In this document: positions 10,134 to 21,871 of the stretch, piece by piece
How positions within the stretch are numbered: position 1 is the stretch's first letter
Layout of the letters: every line of letters starts with the position of its first letter
Origin: Mesostigma viride
Lineage: Eukaryota > Streptophyta > Mesostigmatophyceae > Mesostigmatales > Mesostigmataceae
Reading direction: 5' to 3'
DNA: 64,000 bases
Assembly (NCBI GenBank): GCA_009746045.1
Contig: RPFO01000104.1
Location: forward strand, 2,424,448-2,488,447
The notes under the pieces: generated by a model
Seen by the model: the letters and a program-made list of their open reading frames with translations, nothing else
What the model was told of the DNA's origin: nothing
Database searches by the model: none
Made by a program: the position numbers and the translations under genes

Positions 10134-11905
10134 TGTCTAATCACCAAGAAAATGTCCTCAAATGAGGACATTTTTAAGCATGGATACCATTTGTAATAAC
10201 TAACACATGTCAACAAATCCATGGGTACGGTATGGAACCATGTTCATTCATGATATGTTCAAGAGTTGCAATGCTTAACATCCATGAAATATGCTCATTG
10301 TATCATTGTTTCCGATTTATGAATGCAGGGGGGTCGCTACGCGAGTGACCAAATAGCACTCAAGTCAACAATATGCCAAGAAAGAAGGCATGGCCAGGTC
10401 TTGGCTGGTCCTGAAAATGCACCTAGGGTGCCCACAACATGTCTATGTTACACCCTCGCAGTCCTAGACCCTGCAGGGGGGGGGGAGCCTGCCAGGGGGG
10501 GGGGCACAAAATGTAACTGACAGCCAGGGACCATGGTGCAGGCCAAACAGCAGGTGTAAAGCTAGCTCAGTCCAAAGAGTGAAATATGAAGCAAATACTT
10601 GCCAAGGTTAGGTCCATGATCGTTAGTAGAGGCTCGGCTGCCACCACGGTGCTAAACCATGATGCTGAGCCCTTACGTTATATATGAAACATATACTGCA
10701 AAGAGGCACAAGTTGTAACACAAGCACAATGTAAACATGACAAGCTCAAGTTTCCAAGCCAGTCTTGATCACTTGGACATGAGTTGAAGCATTAGAAACA
10801 TATGGGCAACATACCAGCAAACCTTGAAAAACTTCTCAGCAACAAGGCAGTATATGTGTTGAATCAAACTACCACATCGCAATTAAGCACAGCGACTTCT
10901 ACTTGCTGCTGTTTTGATAACGCAAGGCCGTTTACCTTTTCAGTGACGCAATGGGAAAAAGAAAGTACTGCCCAGCAAACTTCCGTTATTCCCCGGACAT
11001 AAACGTAATCGAAACCACGAAGTTGGGCATTGAAAGCAACCGGAATTATCACGTCTGCGGGAGTTACAGGTTACAATGCGCTTAACACGCTTACTTAGAA
11101 CGATGCGGTTGAGAATGACAGTCGGAACCTTGTTCTTGACGTGCGCCCAGGCCGCCAGCTGCGCGGGCCAGCTCAAGAAATATATATTAAAGGACGGTGA
11201 CGCGTGGGAAGCACCCAGCCTTGCGGCAAAAGAAAAATATGGCTTGCGCTCGCCCTGGTTTTCGCCAGGCGCGACTGCGACATCACGACAAAAAAATAGA
11301 GACTCTTTGACGCATGCAACTGCCCAGGTCCCTCTTCTCCCCATGTCGCCCATAAGCCCATAAGCGTACCATAACCCATACTCGCGATATCCGCAGCGCC
11401 TGGGCGGAAAAAGAAATTCTAAAACCGAACTGCGAACTGACCTATCATGCGATCTACGTAGCTCTCAGATTTTCTTCAACAATGCCAAAATCCGTTCATG
11501 AACAAAATTTTCGACATATACAAAGCACCTGCTCGTGAAGAATAACATATTCGAAATCACTAGATGACGATCTAAAATGCTGTCTTCATCCGGGGCAAAA
11601 TAATTCCCTATAACATTCAGGCAAGCCTCGGAACTGGCACGACCCCATAGCCGCCACTCGACAAAACACTCGATTGCATTGCGATGTTCTTGCTGTTGTA
11701 GGTACTTTTCGTCGCCTCATATTTTCCAGGTACGGTCGACCCCTGTCGACCCCAGGGCCTTGGCGCGCTCAGTACCTATCCCAGTTTCGCGCCAAAACCC
11801 ACCAAGTGACCCTAGGACCAAATTTGGCGCCAAAACCGCGCCCCTGACCCCCCCCGTCTCAAACGAGGACTATGTCCTCAAATGAGGACATTTGGTTTTT
11901 GGACA
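10134..11905. mobile_element. Element B: 1772-bp palindrome-ended DNA element, CTAA duplication
   Basis: The ends are TGTCTAATCACC at 10134 and a diverged inverse (GGTTTTTGGACA) ending at 11905. CTAA flanks it at 10130-10133 and 11906-11909. Inside both ends is the near-perfect palindrome ATGTCCTCAAATGAGGACAT (about 10151-10170 and 11871-11890). The inner block around 11700-11760 is the inverse of the 5630-5705 block in element A, so it is the same family in opposite orientation. It lies in the gypsy 3' region, about ten bases from the end of the extra ORF. No transposase is visible; internal ORFs are short and unrecognised. Confidence 0.75.
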
Positions 11906-11918
11906 CTAAGGTAGAACA

Positions 11919-14001
11919 CTACACTAGGTACACTCCCCGTGCACCCTCAAGGTCGCGCTGGTAGTCGCGCTGGATCGCGATCTTCTTCTCCTCAATGCGC
12001 CCAGCGTCAAGCAAGCAATCACGCCAAGTGCCGGGTGGCCAGAGGCCCCAGAACCCGTACAAGTAGTAGGGCTGGGTCAGGGTCAGCGACTGCTGCCCGA
12101 GATTAACATAGCCGCTTTTGAAGTCGCTCAGGAACGTGGCCATCATAACGCGCAGCATGAGGTCCCGCAGCGCTCCCTCGTGCACGAGCAAGCGGAGCTG
12201 TCCCGCTCGCGCGCTCGCGCACAAGTCCGGCGTAAGCGCCTCAACCAGCGCAAGACCGTAGGTGGGTGACAGCATGGGGTGCTGTACCGGCACATGGGGT
12301 CGCACCGAAGCACCGGCCTCGTATACTCGACGCTTGGGCCAAAACTGGCCATCAAACACGAGCGAAGTTGGATCCCGAGGAGGCGCGGGCACATGAGCTG
12401 GATCCGGGTGCGGCCAGCGGTCTACCGGCACGGCACGGTTGGCGGCCCAACGCACGCCAACATACCGCCGCAAACCCGAGGGGAAAATGACTTGAATGGC
12501 CCCCGTGGGCGGCAGGAAAAGGTCGCATGGGAACACCATCCCAGGTCCGGGCGCTGGAGTGGCGGCAGGACGCGGATAGTTGTAGATCACAGGCAGCCTG
12601 CACCGTGTATGGCTCCAGGAAGTCCAGGTGCGACAGAACATACCCGTTGGGCGGCTGGGGCGTGAAGTCGGGGAGGATCCCGGGATGGCCGAGGGCCATC
12701 TCCTGGTGTGGCCCTCGCTGCCCAGCTGGTGCCTGCACCATGGCCTCGACGGGTCGCACAATAACTCCCTCATGAGGCTGGTCCAGAAAACCAAGCAGCG
12801 GCGGGACCACCTCTGCGACTGGTTGCACCGGCATCGGCTGGGGCCCAACATGGGGCATGTGCATTGACGCCGATCCACCGTAGACGGGTGCGTACTGCGC
12901 TTCGGCCGGCGGTGGGGCCATCACGGGCCCTGGGAGCGTCAACGCGGGAGTCACATCGACGGGAAGGAGCGGGGGATGTGGGACGGGGTATGGCACCGCC
13001 CATGGCACGTGAGAAGCGAGTGCAGGCCCATTCCCATCCATCGCCCGCGGAGGACACTGGTTGACAGTCGGCCCGTCGCTGTGACTTGACGCATCGGGCT
13101 GACTTTGGTGGGGAGGTAGGACCTCAAACCCAGGAGGCGTCGTCGGAGAATCTGGCGCCGACGGTCGTGCGATCGCCTGAGCCGATGCGGTGTGAACCGG
13201 AACCCGGGTGTCTGCTGGGGGGCGATGCCGTGCGCATGGTGGGATATCCAAAGGCGCAAAGGCCTCGGCGAAGTTGATCTCGAGGTCCTCACAGGTGCGC
13301 TCCCCAGGCCCTAAGAACTCGTCCCGCCTCCACTGGAGGTCGCGCTCCTCTTGTCCAGCCATCCATTGGAGAGCCGTTAAAATGGAATATCGGCACTCCT
13401 GGGAACCTGGAGGGCCACGAACCGCGGTGTCGTCGGGCAGCCGAGTAACACCGAACGCCCTTCGCACACCATCCCGTCCAGCCTCGTCAGAGAGGTACGG
13501 GAAAACCAGTGGGTAATCCAGCACCACCCGTGTGCTGAGGCGGCAAAAGACACAGCGACAGCCCCGGTTGTGTGCGACCAAAGGCAGCTGGCTGACACTT
13601 GCTGCCGCAATGGTGGAACCCAGAGGAGGGCCGAAGAACGAAACGTTGTTTCTCATGTAGTCCTTCAGGTCCCAAGCCAAGTCGTCTGGCAGGGGCGGCC
13701 ACTCCTGTTGGTCGAGGATCTGCCAGCGTTGCAGCCATGTGGGCTCGCTTGCGCCCATAAGGCGGAACCCGCACCACTTGGCGGGGTCTCTCTCCTCGGC
13801 TTCCGGGATGACCATGCTGATGAGGTCCTTGGTTCGCTGGACACCGACATAGTCCGCTGACTGTGCTTGTTGATCAGCGTGCCGTGGCTGGCTGGGTGCC
13901 TTAGGGCCCACGCCGATGGGTGGCTGGGTGATGTCCGGGGGCTGCCGAGCATTCTGGGCCTGCCGAGTAGGTCGGGGGCGACGCGTAGTGAAGGTTGGCA
14001 T
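11919..14001 (-). pseudogene. Extra sense ORF between gypsy pol and 3' LTR (ORF3), one frameshift
   Basis: A long coding region starts at 14001 (MPTFTTRRPRPTRQ). It runs about 470 codons, changes frame near 12590, and continues to a stop at 11919, giving about 690 codons in all. The N-terminal half has a compact region with WCGFRLMGASEPTWLQRWQI and a Cys pair (CRCVFC). The middle is Pro-rich and low complexity. The C-terminal part contains FPCDLFLPPTGAIQVIF and RDLMLRVMMATFLSDF. I recognise no family. No signal peptide or membrane helix is obvious, so there is no sign of an envelope protein. Its position matches the extra ORFs that some plant Ty3/gypsy lineages carry after pol. Its role is unknown. 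Confidence 0.65.
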
Positions 14002-14578
14002 GTTCCCTCCACGCGTAGACCTGTTGGGGGGAAAGGGAGGAGGCCACTACAATACGCTTCCGCGGACACCTTTTTCAGCGGGGAAAGTGCCCCCGGGCTT
14101 CCGGGGCAAATTCAGCAAGCGCTGCGGAACTTAGATACTAAAATTTCGTTTTTGGTTCGTACCGTACAGCCAATCATTTTGCGCCCGGATCAAATTGTGA
14201 TCTGGGCACTGAACACGAAAATTTCAGCGAAACGTACGAAACACCAACGCAACTACAGAAAATTTTCAGTGACGAAACTGTAGTACCGTGAACCCAAGCA
14301 AAATGTAGTAGGACTTCGCTAAATTCACGTTCGGAATTTTTCCCCGCAAGATTCCCCCGCAAGATTCCCCCGCACGATTCCCCCCGCTAGGTTCAGGCTC
14401 CAGTCGATGCTCGCCAAATGGCGCAAAAAAAGAAACATATGTTAAAATCGACGGTGCGAATCCTCGTTACCGCTCGGGTAACATTCTCACTCATTTCGCG
14501 TCTCCTACGAACCGTATTGTAGTGGGTGTGGGGGGAACACCGACCAGCATGCACGCAAAAGTTCGGGTAAAATCCATC
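14002..14578 (-). other. Spacer between gypsy pol and ORF3
   Basis: About 580 bases with no ORF of note. A short tandem run of CCCCCGCAAGATT-type units lies at 14342-14385. If ORF3 is expressed from its own or a spliced transcript, its signals would lie here. Confidence 0.5.
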
Positions 14579-16041
14579 CTACCTACTCCAACCCATTCTC
14601 ACGCTTATAGCGTTGTAGCAACCGTCTACAGCCATCCAACTGATCCTCGGTTCGCCAAGAGTACTCGGCATGGGGTCTGCCTCCGACTGGCTGAACTTCC
14701 GGCATTGTACGCGGCACTGGCGCACCATGCCCCTACCTCTCTTCTGATCACGGTGGCCCACAATGGCCTCCACCTCGTTCTCTACCTCTCCCGTCTCTGG
14801 GTTGTGTTCTAGCGGCGCCGGGGCGTCTACCCTACCGGGGAACGTGCTCTTGTGGTACAGCTTCAACTGGTCCCTGTGGAACGTGTTATTCTGCACCTGC
14901 CAAGTGGACGGCACATCTACCCGGAACATGCAGTCCTTGAACTTGTCCACCACTGGATAGGGGCCGAGGAAGATTGGCTTCAGCTTGGTCTTAAGCCCTT
15001 CCTCCACCTTCTGGGCGAAACGACCTAGTTGAGGACCCTCCACGAGGACCAGGTCCCCAATCTCAATCGCGGGCGTGCGGGCATCAATCGACGCTCGCAA
15101 GCGCGCCAGGCGTTTGTCTCGTGTGGCTTGGTATCCCAAGACCGCACTTTCCTGTGCCTGCTTCATGTGCTCAAGCATCTCTCTCACACCTCGCACCGTC
15201 GTGCGTATGGTTGCGTCCTTGCTGGGCATCTGACTGGCCAGCATTTCGGCTGGGGTGAGGGGGTGCTGTCCTGTGTCCAGGAAAAATGGCGTATAGCCGT
15301 GGGCAGCCTGGGACGAATTGTTAAGGGCAAACTCGACGAACCCAATGAACTCATCCCAGTTGTCGCCTCGCCCCTTGATGTAGTGGCGCATGGTCTCCTC
15401 CACTACCCGGTTAAGTCGTTCTACCAGATGTGTAGAGGAGCTAGGTGGTATGCGGTCCCGAGAGAGACCTTGGTGCCCAGGATCCCGAAGAACTCTTGCC
15501 AAAACGTGGCAGTGAACAGCTTGTCGCGGTCGGAGATAAACTGGCGACTCAGCCCATGGTACTTGAAGACATTGTCTAGGTAGAGTCGGACGCAATCCTG
15601 CGCGGTGAGTGTCAGGGGACAAGGCACCAGATGGCACCTGCGGGTCAACCGATCGAGGAACACCAAAATCTGCTCGTTACCCGACGGGGTCCTTTTGAAT
15701 GGACCAACGAAGTCCATCATCAGGCTATCCCAAGGTCGCAGCGGATCAGGTAATGAGTGGGGTGTAGCCTGCGACCCGGTGTTGCGCGGCTTCATCAATT
15801 GGCACGAATGGCATGTGCGCACATATTCCAGCGCCTCCTGCTTCATGCCGGGCCAGAAGAATAGCCGTCGCAGGTGGCTGAGGACTCGATGGGTGCCCTG
15901 ATGACCCCCCAAGGGAGAGCCGTGGAGCTCGTGCAAGAGCGCGGCTCTAGCGATGGGCGGTATATACAGCCGCCATTGATCCCCGGGTCCCGTCATCACG
16001 TACAGGAACCCGTCTTGGAACTTGCAGGGGAGTCCGTTCAT
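14579..16041 (-). pseudogene. Gypsy integrase with chromodomain-like C-terminus, frameshifted
   Basis: The integrase joins element cDNA to the genome. From 16041: an HHCC zinc finger (HELHGSPLGGHQGTHRVLSH, later CHSCQLMKP), then the catalytic core with DSLMMDFVGPF (first Asp) and QFISDRDKLFTATFWQEFF (second Asp). Near 15460 the frame changes. The second frame gives THLVERLNRVVEETMRHYI with the catalytic Glu, then WDEFIGFVEFALNNS and a GPY/F-like block (IFLGPYPVV). The tail has NEVEAIVGHRDQKRGRG followed by CRVQCRKFSQSEAD, the layout of a retroelement chromodomain but degenerate (Cys where the aromatic Trp is usual). Chromodomains steer integration to marked chromatin. Confidence 0.85.
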
Positions 16042-17200
16042 CTGCTGCGGGTGCGCTGGCTGCCTGCGCCTCGGGTTCGGTCACCGTGAACCTACTGACG
16101 ATGCGCTCCAAGTCGGACGTTATCTTAAAGCTCTCCGTGTTGCCTTCGGGTACGGGCAGCTTCTCCAAGTCGTCCAACTCCTGGCGAATGGTGGTGTCGC
16201 CTGGTTGCGAAGTCGTGACTCGCCTAGCCATGGTTCGCGTGAGCGCATTGATGTCCGCAACGGAGCCGAAGTTTCTGTCGACAAGAAGGGGCTCGCCAAG
16301 TGGTGTGAGGCTAAAGCCGCCTACTGGTGGGACCGCATGGCTGAGAGGGATCCGGTGATGGGACCCCTCCCCCCCCATCGGGGTGAGCGCGTCCTCGTGC
16401 TCGTCGCGGGGCCAAGGGGCCAAAACGTCAGGGGTGGTATGGTCCTCATGGAAGAGGAACCGTGAGGTCAAGGATCCGTCCGACACGCCATACGGCGGGA
16501 CAGGACCCATGGTGGGCACACAAACGGTGTGCAGCACGTCCAAATCCTCATAGAACTGGTAGTCAGCGCGGCGGGAAAGCGCGTCCGGGACAACGTTGTC
16601 CTCACCCTTCACATATTGAATGCGAAAGGGGGCGAACTGGGACAGATACTCCATCCAACGCGCCTGCCGCGGGACGAGGTTGGGTTGGGCGAGCAAGTGA
16701 GTGAGCGGCCGGTGGTCAGTGTGGATGACCAACCGGTGGGGATCCAAGTCCCCTTGCTCACTGATCGCGACGTCAAACTGTGCCCCCAGGAGGAGGTGTC
16801 GCCAGGTGTGGCAGCAGTATACCACTGCCAACAACTCCTGTTGATGCACTGGATAGTTGCGCTCTGCCGGGATCATGGTGCGCGAAATGTATTCAATCGG
16901 TTGCAAGCCGGCACCATGATCCTGTAACAGGACACCCCCTATCGCCACTTTGCTCGCATCGGTAGCGACGACAAAAGGCTTGGAAGGGTCGGGTAGCACA
17001 AGGACGGGGGCGCGAGTAAGACTCGCCTTGAGTTCTTCAAATGCCGCTTGACATGCACTTGACCACTCGAATGGAGTGCCCTTTTCAGAAGGGCATTGAT
17101 CGGTGCGGCTATCGTCGCGAACCGAGGAATGAAGCGCCGGTAGTATGACGCAAGACCAAGAAAACTGCGAACACCTTTGACATCGGTGGGGACCGGCCAT
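15947..17200 (-). pseudogene. Gypsy RNase H region
   Basis: This degrades RNA in the RNA-DNA hybrid. In order: FEWSSACQAAFEELKASLT (RT connection typical of Ty3/gypsy), PFVVATDASKVAIGGVLLQD (first RNase H Asp), RNYPVHQQELLAVVYCCHTW (Glu), LVIHTDHRPLTHLL (Asp) and VVPDALSRRADY (last Asp). The long spacer before the integrase has no motif I recognise. It is joined to the RT by a frame change near 17085 and to the integrase by another near 16045. Confidence 0.88.
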
Positions 17201-18302
17201 TCCTGCACTGCGGCGATCTTGGCCGGGTCCGTGGCCACCCCATGTTGGGACAGGGTGTGGCCCAAAAAAGGAACACTACGGCCCGAGCGGACCTTGGCGC
17301 GACGCGCCGAGAGGTGCTCATCCTCCATGATCTGAAGCACCGCGTCTACATCCTCAAGATGATCGTCGAAAGTGTTGGAGTAAATCAGGATATCGTCGAG
17401 GTATGCGACGGCGCATTGGCGCTTATAGGTCCACGGCGGTTTGGTCCCCCGGTTGGGGTCGCGCAAGTCCTTGGAAACCTGCGGCAGGTGAGCAGTTCCC
17501 ATATAACCGGGCGGAGCAGGTCGTTCATCAGCATTTGAAAGGATGCTGGGGAGTTGCAGAGTCCCATGGCTGCCACCCGGAATTGGTAGTGCCCAAACGG
17601 CGTCGCGAAGGCTGTCTTGTGGCAGTCCTCCGGGGCGATACGTAATTGCCAGAACCCGTCCGCACAGTCAAGGACTGTGAAGCACGTAGCGCCTTGCACG
17701 CGGTTGAAGATGTCGTCAATGCGTGGCAAAGGGTACTTGGATTTGACAGTAATGGCGTTCAGCTTCCGGTAGTCTGTCACTAGACGCCATTTCCCATTGG
17801 GCTTGGGCACCAGGAGCACCCCCGCTGAATACGGGCTATTGCTGGGCTCAATCAGACCTGCCTCAAGGAGAGAGATCAGGATCTTTTTTAGCTCCTGCAG
17901 CTCAACTGGTCCCATCCTGTACATTGGGGATGCCGTGGGGCCTTGGCCTTCTTGCAACTTGATGCGGTGGAGCACCGACCGAGCCGGCGGGAACTGGGGA
18001 GTCCGCTCCTCGAACAACTTGCCGTGCTTGTCCAATACCGCATCGAACCTGGCCTTCTCTGGCGGGGTGTAGTCTGCCCCGAGCTCATTGAGGAGGGCCT
18101 CAATCCCCGCCTTGTCCACCAGGTCCACTCGGTACATCTCCGAGATCTTCTTCTTGCGAACCTGGCGAAGGAGGGCCTTGTGACTCATGAGAATCTCAGA
18201 ACCCTTGCGAGGTCGTGTAGGCGCCCACTCATGTGTGGTGTTACTAACGCTAACACCCAGGCTCGACGGCGAATTGTCCGTCGGGGCACCAGTACGACCC
18301 AT
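16939..18302 (-). pseudogene. Gypsy reverse transcriptase, with an unusual insertion before the YLDD box
   Basis: The RT begins around 18000 with YRMGPVELQELKKILISLLE, then SPYSAGVLLVPKPNGKWRLV, DYRKLNAITVKSKYPLPRID, CFTVLDCADGFWQLRI (first Asp), FGHYQFRVAAMGLCNSPASF, the catalytic AYLDDILIYSN box and FLGHTLSQHGVATDPAKI. Between LLRP and AYLDD there are about 35-40 residues where Ty3/gypsy enzymes normally have fewer than ten. The frame also changes here, near 17490. The extra part reads GTAHLPQVSKDL then TKPPWTYKRQ. It may be a lineage-specific insertion in the fingers-palm region or a sequence disturbance. Confidence 0.88.
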
Positions 18303-18658
18303 CCGGGAACCATACTGATTGGTCCTTACATCCGATGTAGGCGTCGTGGGGTCCTAACCAATCTAAACCTAAAATGATGTCCGCGGCTCCAATCGGAGCG
18401 ACGGTGGCGGCGACGTCAATCCTAGTGCCTTGGAGGACCACGTTCTGACACGTCTACGAGTCCCGGTGAAGGTTTGGTACGGCCATCGCTATACCTGACT
18501 TGCATCGGGGCGGAATGCGGACGAACCTGCATCCCGCATTGGTGTGCTAATGTGTCACTGATAAACGTAACCGAGGCCCCCGTGTCAACGAGTAACTTGA
18601 CGTCTACCACTGCCCGGTCCCGTAGGTAAGGGTCCTGGGTTGGCTCAGACACTGCCAT
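18250..18658 (-). pseudogene. Gypsy aspartic protease, split over frames
   Basis: The retropepsin cuts the polyprotein. VDVKLLVDTGASVTFISDTL carries the DTG(A) catalytic motif at about 18555-18610. The second conserved block ADIILGLDWLGPHDAY lies at about 18335-18380 in another frame (change near 18440). The next frame change near 18290 leads into the RT. A retropepsin works as a dimer of about 100-130 residues, which fits this span. Confidence 0.82.
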
Positions 18659-18824
18659 TAACCCATTACTATAGCAACAGACTCTTTCGACTTCCCATTT
18701 GTGCTACCTCCACTTCGGTGGCAGCCACTGTCACGCTTTCCGGGCCCTCTACGCTCACGGGCAACGGAACCTGGGAGGTGGCCTTAGGGCCAGGCAAGCC
18801 GCCTCGATCCCGCGACCTGCCCGC

Positions 18825-20741
18825 CTACTCTTCCCCCTCCTCGAATTCATCTGCAGCTGGTTCCTCGAGCGTGAAGGCCACCTCGCCTGCTACGCGTCCC
18901 GGAGGATCCGCCTCAGCAGCTGAGGCCGCCTTGTCGGCTTCGTTGAGTGCTCGCTCCGCTAGCAGATGGTTGCTCGCAGGGGTGCGCGGTTGCCGGAATT
19001 GCTGGGGATGCCGGGAGGCCTGGCCCAGCCGATGTGCACGGGCGCCTGCGTTCTGAGCCTTCTTGTACCCGCCCGATGTGGGCCTGGCGCCAAAGGCCGC
19101 TGCGGAGGAGCCCATGGTTGGCTTGGTACTGGGCAACCCTGCCTCCCTCCTTGGGCATGTGCGTTTGATATGCCCAATCTCCTGGCAGTAGAAGCACTGT
19201 AGGTGGCTGGCGTCGAGTGCGTTGAGTTGCAATTCGCTCAGCCGAATGCCGGGCAGCTCGTCGATTTCCGACCCGTCGTCGTCGGCGCCAGGGGCGCAGT
19301 CGAGACTATTCACGCGCCTGGTCGAGTGTGCTGCCTTGCCGGTGTGGTTATCCGCGGTCGTGAGGAGGTACGCCTTGACCTGGGACATGTCCCACAAGTG
19401 CCATGGAGTATCGGCGAACTTCTTCCTGGCCTCTAGCTGCAGGTCGGGATGGATTGCTTCCATGAAGCGAATCTTGTACTCGTGGCCGGACATGTCCAAC
19501 AGTCGGCTGGCCATCTCATCGAAAGCCACCTCAAACTCACGGTACGTCTTGTTGCCTTGACGGAAGGCGCCAAAGGCAAGGCGCTCCTGGAACTCGGCGT
19601 CTGGCGGGACAAGCTTCTGCTGGATCCGATCCATCAACTCATTGATGTCCTTGGGGTAGGACTGTGACGCAATGCTGTCGCAGTGGAGCAGCCGCGTAAC
19701 AGAGATGTCCATGGCCTGGGTGATGATCAAGTCAATCAGGTCCTCGGTAGACAGGTCCCAGTTGTGGTAGTTCGACCAGAATGTGATGGCCTTGTTCACC
19801 AACCTAGCCCACTCTTGGATGTCTCGCGGCTTCATGCTCTTGTTTAGCTTGGGGATGTGCTTGAAGTCGGGCATGGGCGGCGCCTTGAAGAGTTTGTGCC
19901 GCCTGGGGCCGCTGAACTCCCGTGGCTCAGGCCACCCAAACGTGGGCGGCAGGAGAGTGTGCTTGGACCGGTGTCCTACCATGGAGCTTCCTGCCTGCTG
20001 TCGCGCTTGGGCGTAAAGTGGGTGATCGTAGCCCGGGTCATCTGCCGTGATGGTACTGAAGTTCAGGTTCACGTCCGTGTCCCTGACTCGCCTACTCATG
20101 GTGGATCCTGCGGACTGACGGCGGCGCTGTCTATGCGCGTGCTCTAGCTCCTCCTCCTCCACTATATCTGCTTCTAGTGGCTCTTCCTCCTCGGAGGAGG
20201 AGGTACTCCACTGCCCAGTCACCCTTCGCGCGTTGGCGAAGGAGACCCTCCGTGAGCTATCCCTACGATCCTCGCTCCCGCCCCACGAGGGTCGAGGAGG
20301 TCGCGACGTGGTTCTGCCTGCGCCTAGAGTGCCATTCGGCGACCCTCGTCCAAAGCCGGGCGGGGTTCCGACATGGGTGCCCCGGCCACGGTCCGCGCTA
20401 GTTCCTATTACGGAACCTTGTGGGATGCCTACCACGCCTAACACACCGTCTTCCCTACCGGGTGCTGTAGGAGCAATGGGAACACCGTCCGAGCGGGCGG
20501 CTTGGCCATTTTGTGATTCCCCCATCGGGGAGGACGTGGTGCGTGTGTAACCATCTAATGGACTGTGAGGACCTTCCTGAACCACGCCCCCATCGGGACG
20601 GCCCACGCCCCCATCGGGACGGGTGCTTGGACTATCTTCCAATGGCACATGTTGTTGAGCGAGCCTACGACCCGAGCGTAACGTCCGGACATCTACGTCG
20701 TCATCCGAGGGGAGCTCGGTCGCTAACTCGCGGTGCGCCAT
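18825..20741 (-). CDS. gag: Gypsy Gag polyprotein (638 codons), intact frame
   Basis: This is the structural protein of the virus-like particle and binds element RNA. The start at 20741 (MAHRELATELPSDDDVDVRT) is the first Met after the leader. The first 200 residues are low-complexity and acidic/Gly-rich. Residues about 290-470 form the retrotransposon capsid domain (WARLVNKAITFWSNYHNW, FQERLAFGAFRQGNKTYREF, FADTPWHLWDMSQVKAY). A single CCHC zinc knuckle CFYCQEIGHIKRTC lies near residue 530. It ends in an acidic tail (DEFEEGEE). Unlike pol it has no frame break. It is followed after about 165 bases by the protease frame, so Pol needs a shift or separate initiation. Confidence 0.9.
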   Translation of the reverse strand: MAHRELATELPSDDDVDVRTLRSGRRLAQQHVPLEDSPSTRPDGGVGRPDGGVVQEGPHSPLDGYTRTTSSPMGESQNGQAARSDGVPIAPTAPGREDGVLGVVGIPQGSVIGTSADRGRGTHVGTPPGFGRGSPNGTLGAGRTTSRPPRPSWGGSEDRRDSSRRVSFANARRVTGQWSTSSSEEEEPLEADIVEEEELEHAHRQRRRQSAGSTMSRRVRDTDVNLNFSTITADDPGYDHPLYAQARQQAGSSMVGHRSKHTLLPPTFGWPEPREFSGPRRHKLFKAPPMPDFKHIPKLNKSMKPRDIQEWARLVNKAITFWSNYHNWDLSTEDLIDLIITQAMDISVTRLLHCDSIASQSYPKDINELMDRIQQKLVPPDAEFQERLAFGAFRQGNKTYREFEVAFDEMASRLLDMSGHEYKIRFMEAIHPDLQLEARKKFADTPWHLWDMSQVKAYLLTTADNHTGKAAHSTRRVNSLDCAPGADDDGSEIDELPGIRLSELQLNALDASHLQCFYCQEIGHIKRTCPRREAGLPSTKPTMGSSAAAFGARPTSGGYKKAQNAGARAHRLGQASRHPQQFRQPRTPASNHLLAERALNEADKAASAAEADPPGRVAGEVAFTLEEPAADEFEEGEE

Positions 20742-21871
20742 TGTTACAAAGTGCTATTCTTAACGTGTGATTTTGGGTGTGCTATAGCCTATTAGGTGTT
20801 TAAGTGCGGCAATCAAGGCCGGTTGCCGGGGTCACGGGTCCCCACGCCCCAACTACCCACCCGACCCTTAGACAAGCACACACACTCGCACACACCCCTT
20901 TATAGCACTTAGTACTATTATTAGTCCTACTAGACCCACCCTTGGATCGTGATAAACTTATATGGCTGATTTCAGGTCTAATGTTTTGGTTTTATAAATC
21001 GTATAAGTTTTAGGACCCTGAATAGGGTTGCATGTACATCAAAATGCAATATATATAGCTTGCTGGATGTATACGTCAAGCCCTAGTTCTTTGTACCAAA
21101 TATCCTCCTATGCTTGCCCATCGGCAAGACACAAGGAAGACACGTGGTTTGAGCCCATCGGCTGAAAGGGAAGGAAAATGCCACTATACCCCTTTTTGGT
21201 CCGTATCACAATATTACAATATAAGATTCGTATATGCACCCAACGGATTACAAAAAGAGAAATGGCATTTTGTTCCAACCCATCGGTCAGAATTCTCACC
21301 TTGGATTGAGCCGGTTCTGAGGAGGTCGGCCCAAGACTGTGAAAAGAAAGGAAAGGAAAGGTGCAGCCGGAAAACAAATGCTAATCCGCACAGTAAGGAA
21401 GCGGTTGTGCAAAAAAAAAAAACGGAAATTCCGTCACGGTTCCTCAATCGAGGGCCGTTAAGGTATTACCGCTCCATAATGCATGGAAAACAACGAAATG
21501 ACGAAAGGAAGAAGCGGGAATGTAGCCAGCCCTGACTTTCGTCAGAGCCACCTTGCCGGCCAGCTACCTCGCAATTTCGTGTCCACCCGTCCTCTCGCCA
21601 GCAGGAGGGCCGCTTGCTTATTCACGTGCCGGTCCGTGATGACCTGCCCAGGGGGTTGGTGCGCAGTTGGGTGCAACCCAGCAAACGGAGTATAAAAAAA
21701 AAAGGTAGCCGACCATCGCCGGATCTATTTAAACAGAGTCGACCATTGTCGACTGTCACTGTTGCAATATTCGTAAATCAGATTTCGGCAATTCCGACCA
21801 TTGCCGGAATGCCTGCAAGATAATGCATCAACTAACTACCCAGGCAACGAAATGCAAGACAAGAAAACAAA
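20742..21871 (-). other. Gypsy 5' leader
   Basis: About 1.1 kb between the primer-binding site and the gag start. It has no convincing ORF and contains poly(A/T) tracts (for example 21410-21422). It would hold RNA packaging and dimerisation signals, which cannot be identified by eye. Confidence 0.6.

Noticed and set aside
11919..14001. Envelope gene in the gypsy element
   Set aside because: No signal peptide, membrane helix or cleavage motif is visible. Position alone is not enough.
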